From JAKFWI01 sp031399165 (GTDB lineage: Bacteria > Pseudomonadota > Alphaproteobacteria > Caulobacterales > Aquidulcibacteraceae), in the NCBI GenBank assembly GCA_031399165.1, contig JANNOO010000027.1, positions 78,322 to 142,321 of the forward strand: 64,000 nt of DNA. Reading direction: 5' to 3'. The notes below the pieces were generated by a model, which did no database searches, was not told where the DNA came from, and saw only the letters and a program-made list of their open reading frames with translations. Shown in pieces: positions 36,358 through 43,720 of the stretch. The stretch's first letter is position 1. Each line of letters begins with the position of its first letter. A program made the translations under genes and the position numbers.

Positions 36358-36393
36358 CTTGCGCCGCGGGCGCTCTGGCTCCACGTAACCGCC

Positions 36394-37014
36394 ATGGCCG
36401 CCGCCCGCAAAGCCGCCCGGAGAACTGAAGAGCCCGCGCCCCGCGCGTGGCAGCGCATGCTGTCCGGCCGCCGGCTCGACCTGCTCGATCCCTCGCCCCT
36501 GGACGTCGAGATCGAGGACATCGCCCACGGTCTGGCGCGGGTGGCGCGCTGGAACGGGCAGACCAGCGGCGCGCACGCCTTTTCCGTGGCCGAACACTCG
36601 GTTGTGGTTGAAAAGCTCTGCGCCCAGCTGGAACCGGGGCTGGAGCGCCGGTGGCGCCTCGCCGCATTGCTGCATGACGCGCCCGAATACGTGATCGGGG
36701 ACATGATCAGCCCGTTCAAGGCCGCGCTCGGCCTCGATTACAAAGCCTTCGAAGCCAGGCTGGCGGCGGCGATCCACATGCGCTTCGGCCTGCCGCCGGT
36801 CATTCCGGAGCCAATAAAAACGCTGATGAAGCGCGCGGACCTCATTTGCGCTTATTTTGAAGCCACACAGCTTGCTGGCTTTACAACGCGCGAAGCACAG
36901 CGCTTCTTCGGCGCGCCGCCGCGCGGGGTTAAGCTGGCGCTCGCGCCGCACACCACGGCGGGGGCGCAGGCCGCGTTTCTGCAGCGCTTCGCCGCGCTGG
37001 CGGACAAAAGTTGA
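36394..37014 (+). CDS. HD-domain hydrolase (YfbR-like)
   Basis: 206 residues, cytosolic. HD metal motif elements: SVAEHSVVV, LLHDAPEYVIGD, and a later Asp in LMKRADLICAYFEA. The pattern is that of the YfbR/5'-deoxynucleotidase-like HD phosphohydrolases often annotated only as hydrolase. Part of a same-strand run with the Sua5 gene (36 bases upstream) and the phosphatase (27 bases downstream). Confidence 0.82.
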   Translation: MAAARKAARRTEEPAPRAWQRMLSGRRLDLLDPSPLDVEIEDIAHGLARVARWNGQTSGAHAFSVAEHSVVVEKLCAQLEPGLERRWRLAALLHDAPEYVIGDMISPFKAALGLDYKAFEARLAAAIHMRFGLPPVIPEPIKTLMKRADLICAYFEATQLAGFTTREAQRFFGAPPRGVKLALAPHTTAGAQAAFLQRFAALADKS

Positions 37015-37041
37015 GTTATTGGGGCTGACGGACTTACCGCA

Positions 37042-37590
37042 TTGACCATCCTCGTTTCTCCCCTCTCGCGCGTTCCCCAGATGATCGCCGAGCGCAAACC
37101 GGCGCGCGTGATCAGCCTGCTCGATCCGCAAACCCCGTTCCCGGACACCGGGCCGGACTATGTCGATAAGCACCTGCGCGTGGAGATGCACGACGTTGTC
37201 GAAGCCCAGGAGGGCTGGATCTGTCCGGCCGAAGGCCACATCGACGCGCTGCTGAAATTCATCGCCGAGTGGGATGAAAAAGGCCCGATCCTGATTCACT
37301 GCTTCGCCGGCATTTCGCGCTCTACCGCCACGGCGTTCATCACCGCCTGCCTGCACAATCCGGACGTGAACGAGATCGAAATCGCGCGCGATCTGCGCTC
37401 GGCTTCGCCCACCGCCACGCCCAACCGCCGCATCGTGCAGCTGGCCGACCTGGCGATGGGCCGCAAAGGCCGCATGCTCTACGCGATTGAATCGATCGGC
37501 CGCGGCTCAAGCTGGATGGAAACCGGCGAAGCAGAACCGTTCGCCATGCGCTCCTTCTTCGGCGGCCCGGCGCAAACTGCGCGCAAATGA
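37042..37590 (+). CDS. Dual-specificity/tyrosine phosphatase-like protein
   Basis: 182 residues with the PTP signature HCFAGISRST (Cys-x5-Arg) preceded by LRVEMHDV as general-acid region. The gene opens with TTG at 37042 (TILVSPLSRVP); no ATG gives a family-like N-terminus. Upstream DNA has no strong Shine-Dalgarno. The next gene begins 10 bases after the stop, so the two are probably co-transcribed. Confidence 0.85.
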   Translation: MTILVSPLSRVPQMIAERKPARVISLLDPQTPFPDTGPDYVDKHLRVEMHDVVEAQEGWICPAEGHIDALLKFIAEWDEKGPILIHCFAGISRSTATAFITACLHNPDVNEIEIARDLRSASPTATPNRRIVQLADLAMGRKGRMLYAIESIGRGSSWMETGEAEPFAMRSFFGGPAQTARK

Positions 37591-37600
37591 GCGCGCCCCA

Positions 37601-38587
37601 ATGAGCGCGCGCGTGGTGATCGGCCTGTCGGCGGTGGTCGTCGCCGTCACCGAGGACGCGCCACACGTTCTGGTGCGCCAGGACCAAGCCGGCCTCGCGG
37701 GCCTGCCGTTCGGCCCGTTCGATCCGGACGGTGACCGCACGCTCGAACTGTCCCTGCGCCAATGGGTGAGCGAGCAGACCGGCTTTACGATCGGCTATGT
37801 CGAGCAGCTCTACACGTTCGGCGATCGCGGCCGTGAATCGCCGCTGCCGGACCGCTCGGCCGGCGCCGCGCGCATCATCTCCGTCGGCTACCTGGCGCTG
37901 ACGCCGAACCGCGCCGCGCTGGGCGCGGGCGATTGGCGCGACTGGTATCGCTTCTTTCCCTGGGAAGACTGGCGCCGCGGCCGCCCGGCGCTGATCGACG
38001 ACACCATCGCCCCGCTCCTGAAAAAATGGAGCCAGTCGGCCACCGGGCCCACGCGCAACCAGCGCGACGAACGCGCGGCGCTGGCCTTTGCCCTCTCCGG
38101 CGCCAGCTGGAACGAGGAACGCGCGCTCGACCGCTACGAACTGCTCTACGAGGCCAGCCTCGCGCCCGAAGCCGCACGCGACCGCGCCCGGCTCGATGGC
38201 CAGCCGGGCGACACGATTAGCCCGCGCACGCTCGCCCCCGGCCAGAACGCAATTTTGGGCGAACCGATGCAATCAGACCACCGCCGCATCCTCGCCACCG
38301 CGCTCGGGCGCCTGCGCGCAAAAATCAAATACCGCCCGGTCGTATTCGAACTGATGCCGGAAACTTTTACGTTGCTGCAATTGCAGCGCGTCGTCGAAGC
38401 GATCAGCGGCCTCGAACTACACAAACAGAATTTCCGGCGGCTGGTGGAGCACGGTGAACTGGTCGAAGGCGCCGGGAAATTTGAACCGCAGACGGGCGGA
38501 CGCCCCGCGCAGCTGTTCCGCTATCGGCGGGAGGGCCTACGCGGGAAGCCGGTGGGCGGGGTTAATGTGCCCGCGCCGCGGGGGTGA
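37601..38587 (+). CDS. Nudix-like transcriptional regulator (NadQ/NrtR type)
   Basis: 328 residues. The N-terminal half has the Nudix fold (VIGLSAVVVAV, LPFGPFDPDG) but the Nudix box is degraded: the expected REUXEE reads RQWVSEQTG, so hydrolysis is unlikely. The C-terminal third looks like a winged helix (FTLLQLQRVVEAISG, HKQNFRRLVEHGELV). This layout fits NrtR and the alphaproteobacterial NadQ family, which regulate NAD synthesis. Two matching palindromes sit before nadA 5 kb away. The regulator/target link is my inference; the family call is solid. The frame opens at 37487, but ATG 37601 is chosen. Confidence 0.75.
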   Translation: MSARVVIGLSAVVVAVTEDAPHVLVRQDQAGLAGLPFGPFDPDGDRTLELSLRQWVSEQTGFTIGYVEQLYTFGDRGRESPLPDRSAGAARIISVGYLALTPNRAALGAGDWRDWYRFFPWEDWRRGRPALIDDTIAPLLKKWSQSATGPTRNQRDERAALAFALSGASWNEERALDRYELLYEASLAPEAARDRARLDGQPGDTISPRTLAPGQNAILGEPMQSDHRRILATALGRLRAKIKYRPVVFELMPETFTLLQLQRVVEAISGLELHKQNFRRLVEHGELVEGAGKFEPQTGGRPAQLFRYRREGLRGKPVGGVNVPAPRG

Positions 38588-38675
38588 ACAGCTGGTCGCC
38601 GGAATGGAGTCGTATTGTTAAATCGATTCAACCGACCATTGCCCAATCTCGCGAATAAGTTCATGGTTTGTTCTC

Positions 38676-39434
38676 ATGGCTCAGCCTTCAAGCATTGAAT
38701 GGACAGACGTTACTTGGAATCCCACAAGTGGGTGCACAAAGATCAGCGCTGGCTGCGACAACTGCTATGCGGCGCGCTTCGCCGAACGTTGGAGAGGGCT
38801 TCCCAACCATCCCTATGAGTTTGGCTTTGACTTACGACTCCAGTCGCACCGCCTAGAGCAGCCGCTTCGGCTAAAGCGACCCAGCTTTATCTTCGTAAAC
38901 TCAATGAGCGACTTGTTTCATAAGGAGATACCACGAGACTTCATCGACCGCGTGTTCGATATTATGGAGCGGGCGAACTGGCATGTGTTTCAAGTGCTCA
39001 CAAAAAGAAGCACGCTTCTAAGCCGCTACATCAAGTCCCGGTACAAAAGTCGAAGTGTGCCACAACATATTTGGCTCGGCGTTTCTGTCGAAAACGACGC
39101 ACAGCTTTCGCGTGTTCGGCATCTGCAAAGCGCGCCAGTAAATGTGAGATTTCTTTCGATCGAGCCGTTGCTTGGGCCCATCGCGAAACTGGATCTTACA
39201 GACATCGGTTGGGTAATCGTTGGTGGCGAAAGCGGTCCGGGTTACCGGCCCGTCGAAGCAGATTGGATTCGTTCTTTGCGTGATCAATGTGTGAGCGCCG
39301 AAGTACCCTTTTTTTTCAAGCAATGGGGCGGCCTCAGACCAAAATCAAACGGCAGGTTGCTCGACGGTCGCGAATGGAATGGCAAACCAACTATAGTCCC
39401 CGGCCTCAACCCCTATGCCATTGCAGCTGAATAG
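38676..39434 (+). CDS. DUF5131 / phage Gp37-Gp68 family three-Cys protein
   Basis: 252 residues. N-terminal IEWTDVTWNPTSG then three cysteines 20, 27 and 30 in CTKISAGCDNCYA, suggesting an Fe-S site like that of radical-SAM enzymes, though spaced C-x6-C-x2-C. Other family marks: FVNSMSDLFH, WHVFQVLTKR, WLGVSVEN, FLSIEPLLGP, VIVGGESGPGYRP and FFFKQWGG. No Shine-Dalgarno is visible before the ATG. Codons are noticeably richer in A/T than those of neighbours, indicating horizontal transfer. Its stop TAG is immediately followed by the partner's GTG. Function unknown. Confidence 0.88.
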   Translation: MAQPSSIEWTDVTWNPTSGCTKISAGCDNCYAARFAERWRGLPNHPYEFGFDLRLQSHRLEQPLRLKRPSFIFVNSMSDLFHKEIPRDFIDRVFDIMERANWHVFQVLTKRSTLLSRYIKSRYKSRSVPQHIWLGVSVENDAQLSRVRHLQSAPVNVRFLSIEPLLGPIAKLDLTDIGWVIVGGESGPGYRPVEADWIRSLRDQCVSAEVPFFFKQWGGLRPKSNGRLLDGREWNGKPTIVPGLNPYAIAAE

Positions 39435-40325
39435 GTGACGGACGCCGAAGAGCCTGTCGGCCCTTGGGCTCGCGAGAAGTTAGGTGCGCTGCAGCACTAT
39501 TTGACGTTTTTCAACCGCGTCCTAAAAAACCAAACGTGGTGCCGACAGCGGATATACGTGGACGCTTTTGCAGGACCAGGAATATCTCCGATCCGCTCGA
39601 ACAACAAAGCGAACCTCGATCAACTATTTCTAGAACTAGCAGAGCCGGACGAAGAAGTCGTAGAGTACGTTCAAGGATCACCTCGGATCGCTCTGACGAT
39701 ACCCGACCCCTTCACCCGCTACATCTTCATTGAACTCAACCCGTCGAGGGTCGATGCGCTAGGGAAATTGCGGCAAGTGTACGGGGCTGAGCGCAACATT
39801 GAAATCGTCTGCAGCGATGCAAATTCTGCGCTGCTGGACCTAATTCAAAAGGGAATCTTCGCGCAGAACACTAGAGCAGTCGTCTTCCTTGATCCATTCG
39901 GGATGCATATCCCATGGTCCACAGTTGAAGCACTTGCGAAGACCAAATCAGTCGAGGTCCTCATCAATTTCCCAATGGGAATGGCGATCCGGCGACTGCT
40001 TACTCGGTCCGGGCAAATGATGCCAGGGTGGGAACGGGCGTTGGACGAATATTTCGGCTCGCCAGCATGGCAGCAGGAAGTTTACGAGGATTCGGATAGT
40101 CTGTTTGGTGCAGAGAAAACCAAACGCCACGACGCGGAGCGGCGACTGCTCGAATGGTACCGTCTCCGGCTAAAGAACGCGTTTGGAAACGTCTCGACAC
40201 CCCGACTAATAAAAAACACTCGCGGCGGGCACCTGTACTATTTGATCTGGGCCGGACCTCATCCGAAGGGGTTGGAAGGCGCGAACCACATTCTCAAAAT
40301 GGGCGAGGTCGAAGCAAAGTCTTAG
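39435..40325 (+). CDS. tcmP: Three-Cys-motif partner protein TcmP
   Basis: 296 residues that begin directly after the DUF5131 stop with a GTG start, implying coupled translation. The fold looks like a class I SAM-dependent methyltransferase: glycine loop VDAFAGPGIS (42-51), acidic end of strand 2 (FIELNP, Glu100), SDAN (128-130) and DPFG (153-156) where amino-methyltransferases carry a DPPY-like motif. Named as the regular neighbour of three-Cys proteins. Base composition is AT-shifted like its partner. No biochemical role is established to my knowledge. Confidence 0.85.
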   Translation: MTDAEEPVGPWAREKLGALQHYLTFFNRVLKNQTWCRQRIYVDAFAGPGISPIRSNNKANLDQLFLELAEPDEEVVEYVQGSPRIALTIPDPFTRYIFIELNPSRVDALGKLRQVYGAERNIEIVCSDANSALLDLIQKGIFAQNTRAVVFLDPFGMHIPWSTVEALAKTKSVEVLINFPMGMAIRRLLTRSGQMMPGWERALDEYFGSPAWQQEVYEDSDSLFGAEKTKRHDAERRLLEWYRLRLKNAFGNVSTPRLIKNTRGGHLYYLIWAGPHPKGLEGANHILKMGEVEAKS

Positions 40326-40347
40326 GGGATAAATAAAACTTATCCCC
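40325..40347 (+). terminator. Stem-loop at the end of the DUF5131-tcmP pair
   Basis: Perfect arms GGGGATAA (40325-40332) and TTATCCCC (40340-40347) with a 7-base A-rich loop; the stem begins at the last base of the tcmP stop. It is followed by C-rich, not T-rich DNA, so it may stabilise the 3' end rather than terminate. Confidence 0.45.
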
Positions 40348-40773
40348 CTCCCCCAATCCTCCCGTATTATCTCCCCGTCCCGCGCATCGGGAGGGTTTCG
40401 AGACGTCCGAAATTCTTGGAGCGCGCGGGGACGCGATCGGCGTGATGCGCCTGCGGTGAAATCAACCGCGGGGTCCGTGGGCTTCGGAGCCCGCGCACGA
40501 CGAACCGGCAAGCAGGGTGGAGCGAAGCTAGGGCCCGTTCAGCAATGATCGGGTACGGCGCGGCGGTAAAGCCGGCTGACCAACTCCTGTACCTGCATCC
40601 GGGGCAAACGATCGCGACGGGGCGCGCGGTAAGCGTCTACTTTAACGCCGTGAGAAGCGGCTAACCGGCGCAAACCCCGCGCCCCGCCTCCCGCTTGTCG
40701 GAGCAAGTGGAATTGATCCGCACACGGAGCGTGAGCCCGTGGGGCGTAAATGCGCGTGCAGGATACGCGCGTT
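40348..40773. other. Gene-free GC-rich intergenic segment
   Basis: No convincing protein or known RNA family. Small hairpins are visible, e.g. GCGGT/ACCGC and GGGCT-TCGG-AGCCC around 40457-40495. A 39-codon open stretch from 40545 to 40664 is not recognisable. It may be a decayed coding remnant or carry an uncharacterised RNA. Confidence 0.4.
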
Positions 40774-40807
40774 CCCTCCCCCTCGTGGGGAGGGTTAGGG
40801 AGGGGGG

Positions 40808-40978
40808 AACCCACGATCGTTCAAGCGCGCCGTCACGCCAGGTCGATCGGTCGTGGGCCCCCCCCCCCCCCCCCCCCCCCCCGGGGGGGGGTGGCCCACC
40901 ATTAGTAATGGGGGGGGGTTGGGGGGGGGCCAACCCACGATCGTTCAAGCGCGCCGTCACGCCAGGTCGATCGGTCGT
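40808..40978. repeat. 47-base direct repeat inside copy B
   Basis: An identical 47-base segment starting AACCCACGATCG and ending TCGATCGGTCGT is at 40808-40854 and again at 40932-40978, separated by 77 bases of C/G-rich low-complexity sequence. Confidence 0.9.
40858..40930. other. C25-G9 and G9-TT-G9 homopolymer block
   Basis: A run of 25 C followed by 9 G (40858-40891), then a short palindrome CCATTA-G-TAATGG and two more 9-base G runs. It could be a real slippage-prone foldback or a sequencing/assembly artefact within the repeat. Confidence 0.8.
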
Positions 40979-41055
40979 TCCCCCCACCCCTGCCCCTCCC
41001 CACGAGGGGGAGGGTTCGCAATCATTTCGAATGGCGGCGTATTTGGGGGAAGGAT

Positions 41056-42285
41056 TCAACCGCGCTTGGCGCCGTCCAGCGTTGCGATTGGCGCGCCCCT
41101 GGGCAGCAGCGTCCAGAAGCGCGCCGGCGAATTCATCCGCTCGGCCCATTGGCCTGCCTGCGGACCCGTGCCGGCGAAGAAATCGCCGCGCTGCGGGCCG
41201 CGGCGGATGGCGCCGCCGGTGTCCTGCGCAACGACGAGGCGATCGAACGCCGCGCCATCGTATTGCGCGTCGACATAGAGCACGGCGCCATAGGGGTGAA
41301 ACGCCGGATCGACCGCGATCGAACCCATCGGCGTCAGCGGCACGTTCGCGGCGCCGCGCGGGCCGGCGGCAGGATCGGTGATCTGCTCCTCGGCGAAGAA
41401 GATGTACGAAGGATCGGCGTTGAGCACGCTCCTGGCGGAATTCGGATTGGCGTCGAGATAGGCGCGCATGTTCGCCCAGCTCGCGCCCTGGATCGCGCCG
41501 CTATCGCGCAGCGCGCCGAGCGCAGAGCGCCATTTGTAGCCATTCTGGGAAGCATAAGCCGCGCGCACCTGGGCGCCATCGATAAAGCCAAGCCGGCCGG
41601 AGCCCTGCACTTGCAGATTATAAACATCCACCGGGTGGGCGTAGCCGATGATCTGACCCTGATACGGAATGATCGCTTCGCGCTTGGGATACGGCACAAC
41701 CGTATTGCCGCGCAGCTGGCCAGTGAGCGCGCGCGGGGCGCCGCGCAACGTCGAATCGTCAAGCGCGGCGGCGAAACCGGCGAGATCGACGGTGATCATG
41801 TCAGTCGGCTTCATCAGCAGCGGCTCGGAAAGCCCCGGCGCCGGCGTGCGGCTGGCGGTGATGATCGGCTCATAATACGCGGTGAGGCGCGCTTCGCCGC
41901 TGGCGTAATTGATCGAGGCGGGCGTGAAATTGCTCTCGAAGAACGCCCGCTCCCCGCCCGGCGCCACGCTTTGCGCCGCGTTGCAGGCCGGCAGCCACAT
42001 GCCGATCACGCCGCCATATTTGGCGGTGGAGGACAGCGCCCGGTCCGGCGTGAGATTGGCCCATTGCGCGCACTGGCGGCGGAACGCGGTGAGCGCCGGC
42101 GCCAGATCGGCTCTGCTCCAGTTCGGCAGATCGGAAAACCGCACCTCGCGCAGCAGCGGCGCCGGCGCCTCAGGGCGCGTGGTGGAAACTTGCGGCCCTG
42201 CTGGCGGCGGCGGCGTCGTGGGCGTGCTGGCGCACGCGCTAACAAGACAAGCCAAAGACAGGGTGAGGTACTGGATGCGCGTCAT
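41056..42285 (-). CDS. mltA: Membrane-bound lytic murein transglycosylase A
   Basis: About 409 residues. Lipoprotein signal with lipobox LVSAC, a proline-rich linker, then the MltA beta-barrel domain with FESNFTP (start of insert), QVQGSGRLGF, AYASQNGY and the C-terminal 3D domain, whose catalytic Asp is in AQDTGGAIRRG with GDFFAGTG after it. It cleaves glycan strands to 1,6-anhydro products at the outer membrane. ATG 42285 is preferred over the TTG two codons earlier. Confidence 0.94.
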   Translation of the reverse strand: MTRIQYLTLSLACLVSACASTPTTPPPPAGPQVSTTRPEAPAPLLREVRFSDLPNWSRADLAPALTAFRRQCAQWANLTPDRALSSTAKYGGVIGMWLPACNAAQSVAPGGERAFFESNFTPASINYASGEARLTAYYEPIITASRTPAPGLSEPLLMKPTDMITVDLAGFAAALDDSTLRGAPRALTGQLRGNTVVPYPKREAIIPYQGQIIGYAHPVDVYNLQVQGSGRLGFIDGAQVRAAYASQNGYKWRSALGALRDSGAIQGASWANMRAYLDANPNSARSVLNADPSYIFFAEEQITDPAAGPRGAANVPLTPMGSIAVDPAFHPYGAVLYVDAQYDGAAFDRLVVAQDTGGAIRRGPQRGDFFAGTGPQAGQWAERMNSPARFWTLLPRGAPIATLDGAKRG

Positions 42286-42359
42286 GGACAAACTCTGCGA
42301 AGGCTTCGACGCCGATTGTCTAGCAACCGGCGCGCGCGCGCCGAACCCTTAATCGCAGC

Positions 42360-42614
42360 TTACTCGTCGCTACCGTCCGCCGCCGCACTATCGGCGTTAT
42401 CGCCATTGGCTCGTTTGGTGACTCCAAAATCGCGCGAGCGCGTCGCGCTGTCGGCCACCAGGAAACCTTCGGAGGCTAGGCCCCGCTTCAGAAGTTCACG
42501 AATCGCCGCGGCGCGGCTGGGCATGCGGCGGGCAAAGCGCCAATCGTCCAGCGCGCCTAACTCCGCCTCGGTCAGCATGACCTGCAGGCGCTCGCCTCGA
42601 AACAATGCAGTCAT
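42360..42614 (-). CDS. Small ribbon-helix-helix-like protein
   Basis: 84 residues. LQVMLTEAELGALDDWRFARRMPSRAAAIRELLKRG (residues about 9-44) has the strand-helix-helix pattern of RHH DNA-binding proteins; the C-terminal 35 residues are acidic and polar. ATG 42614 has GGAGAGG 6-10 bases upstream. No partner toxin gene is adjacent, so it is more likely a lone regulator than an antitoxin. A possible stress-sigma promoter lies about 45 bases upstream. Confidence 0.65.
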   Translation of the reverse strand: MTALFRGERLQVMLTEAELGALDDWRFARRMPSRAAAIRELLKRGLASEGFLVADSATRSRDFGVTKRANGDNADSAAADGSDE

Positions 42615-42658
42615 AACCTGCCTCTCCAAAGCTCCCGGTTTTGCGGAAGCATAGGAAA

Positions 42659-42684
42659 AACAAGGCTCCCAGAGCCGAGGTTCC
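42659..42684 (-). promoter_or_regulatory. Possible EcfG (general stress) sigma-type promoter
   Basis: On the minus strand GGAAC (42680-42684) is followed after 18 bases by GTT (42659-42661), close to the alphaproteobacterial EcfG pattern GGAAC-N16/17-CGTT, with T in place of the C. It points at the ribbon-helix-helix gene. Confidence 0.35.
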
Positions 42685-42900
42685 CATTAAGTTGGTAAGA
42701 TGAGTAAGTTGTGTATCCCGCGTCACAGACGGCAAATGTGCATTGTACAAACAACACATTTGAAGCGCTAAATACAGTGATAATAAAAACTGCTTAACTT
42801 CAATGCAGAGGTAAATAAATACCGCGTAGCACGCAAATCATCTTTGACGCTTTTACTCGATGGTAATCTAAACAGCCTGCGGCAAAAGGAGCCGCTACCT

Positions 42901-43575
42901 ATGTCGCTTTCCGAAAACGAAACCATCCGCCGCGCCGAGCCGGACGATTTGCGCGAAGCCAATCACCGCATCGCCAATAGCCTCGCCCTGGTCAGCGCGC
43001 TGGTGCGCATGCAGGCGGGAGACATTGTTCGCAAAGGCGAGGCGCTTGAGCCGCAGGCCGCGGGCTCCATGCTACTGGACACGGCGGGCCGGATCGAAAG
43101 CGTTTCGAAACTCCATCGCCTGCTCTCGAACGAAGCCGAGCGCGATGATCTCACAGCAGGCCCCTATCTTGAGCAAATTTGCGCGGGCATCAGCGGATCG
43201 CTCGCGACTAGCGACACCATATCGTTCACGGACCATTCCGGCGCCGCGCGCCTTGCAGCCGCACGTTTGAGCGCGCTGGGCCTGTTTCTAACAGAAGCGC
43301 TGACCAACGCGTTCAAGCATGCCCACCCCGCCGGCGCGCCGGGCAGCGTGGAGGTGGAATTCCGCCGCCGCGGCCACGATCTGGAACTTGAAGTCCGCGA
43401 CGACGGCGTAGGATTTCCCGAAGGGTTCGACCCGAACATCGCCGGCGGCCTCGGCTTCCGGATCATGCGCGCCCTGGCGGTCCAGATGAACGCCGCCCTC
43501 TCCTACCCGGAGCGGGATTTCGGCGCTTGTGTCCGGCTAGAGATCCCGGTGGCCGTAGTGCTGCGCAGTCGTTAA
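42901..43575 (+). CDS. Soluble HisKA_2-type sensor histidine kinase
   Basis: 224 residues with no membrane or sensor domain. The phosphoacceptor helix is EANHRIANSLALVSAL (His22), of the HisKA_2/HWE type, and the ATPase domain has LTEALTNAFKHA (N box), DDGVGFP and GGLGFRIM. Such short kinases often serve stress or light pathways together with unlinked regulators. ATG 42901 follows AAAGGA by about 10 bases; a frame open to 42844 is not family-like. Confidence 0.87.
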   Translation: MSLSENETIRRAEPDDLREANHRIANSLALVSALVRMQAGDIVRKGEALEPQAAGSMLLDTAGRIESVSKLHRLLSNEAERDDLTAGPYLEQICAGISGSLATSDTISFTDHSGAARLAAARLSALGLFLTEALTNAFKHAHPAGAPGSVEVEFRRRGHDLELEVRDDGVGFPEGFDPNIAGGLGFRIMRALAVQMNAALSYPERDFGACVRLEIPVAVVLRSR

Positions 43576-43622
43576 CCGCAAACCCGTGCTTGCGCGGGCG
43601 TAAAGCCGGCGTATAGTTATCT

Positions 43623-43641
43623 TATGCTTACTTTGAGCATA
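43623..43641. promoter_or_regulatory. Palindromic operator 1 upstream of nadA
   Basis: TATGCTT-ACTTT-GAGCATA: 7-base arms with a 5-base centre, one arm mismatch; flanking bases extend the symmetry. It shares the TATGCTY-N5-GAGCATA form with operator 2, 64 bases downstream centre to centre. Confidence 0.65.
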
Positions 43642-43686
43642 AGAGTGCGTTCCGGCCGGCTTGTCCGGCATTTCTCCCGCCCTATA

Positions 43687-43705
43687 TATGCTCAGTTAGA
43701 GCATA
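43687..43705. promoter_or_regulatory. Palindromic operator 2 upstream of nadA
   Basis: TATGCTC-AGTTA-GAGCATA: perfect 7-base arms, ending 15 bases before the nadA GTG and 5 bases before its GGAGGG ribosome-binding site. A bound regulator would block initiation or transcription start. The proposed binder is the NadQ/NrtR-like protein at 37601-38587. Confidence 0.65.
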
Positions 43706-43720
43706 ACTCTGGAGGGTCCT

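Larger units (their letters stand above)
40774..41014. repeat. Palindromic intergenic repeat, copy B (expanded)
   Basis: Bounded by exact inverted arms: CCTCCCCCTCGTGGGGAGG at the left (within 40774-40794) and its reverse complement at the right (within 40994-41014). The interior resembles copy A at 16357-16480. It is about 120 bases longer because the inner segment is present twice around a C/G homopolymer block. Confidence 0.75.

Noticed and set aside
40545..40664. 39-codon plus-strand open frame
   Set aside because: No clear ribosome-binding site and no recognisable product; mentioned only as part of the unexplained segment.
40539..41381. Several overlapping open frames across the C/G homopolymer block
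   Set aside because: Low-complexity Pro/Gly translations of repeat DNA; no real gene.
42360..42614. Toxin-antitoxin module
   Set aside because: The ribbon-helix-helix-like protein has no adjacent toxin-like gene on either side.
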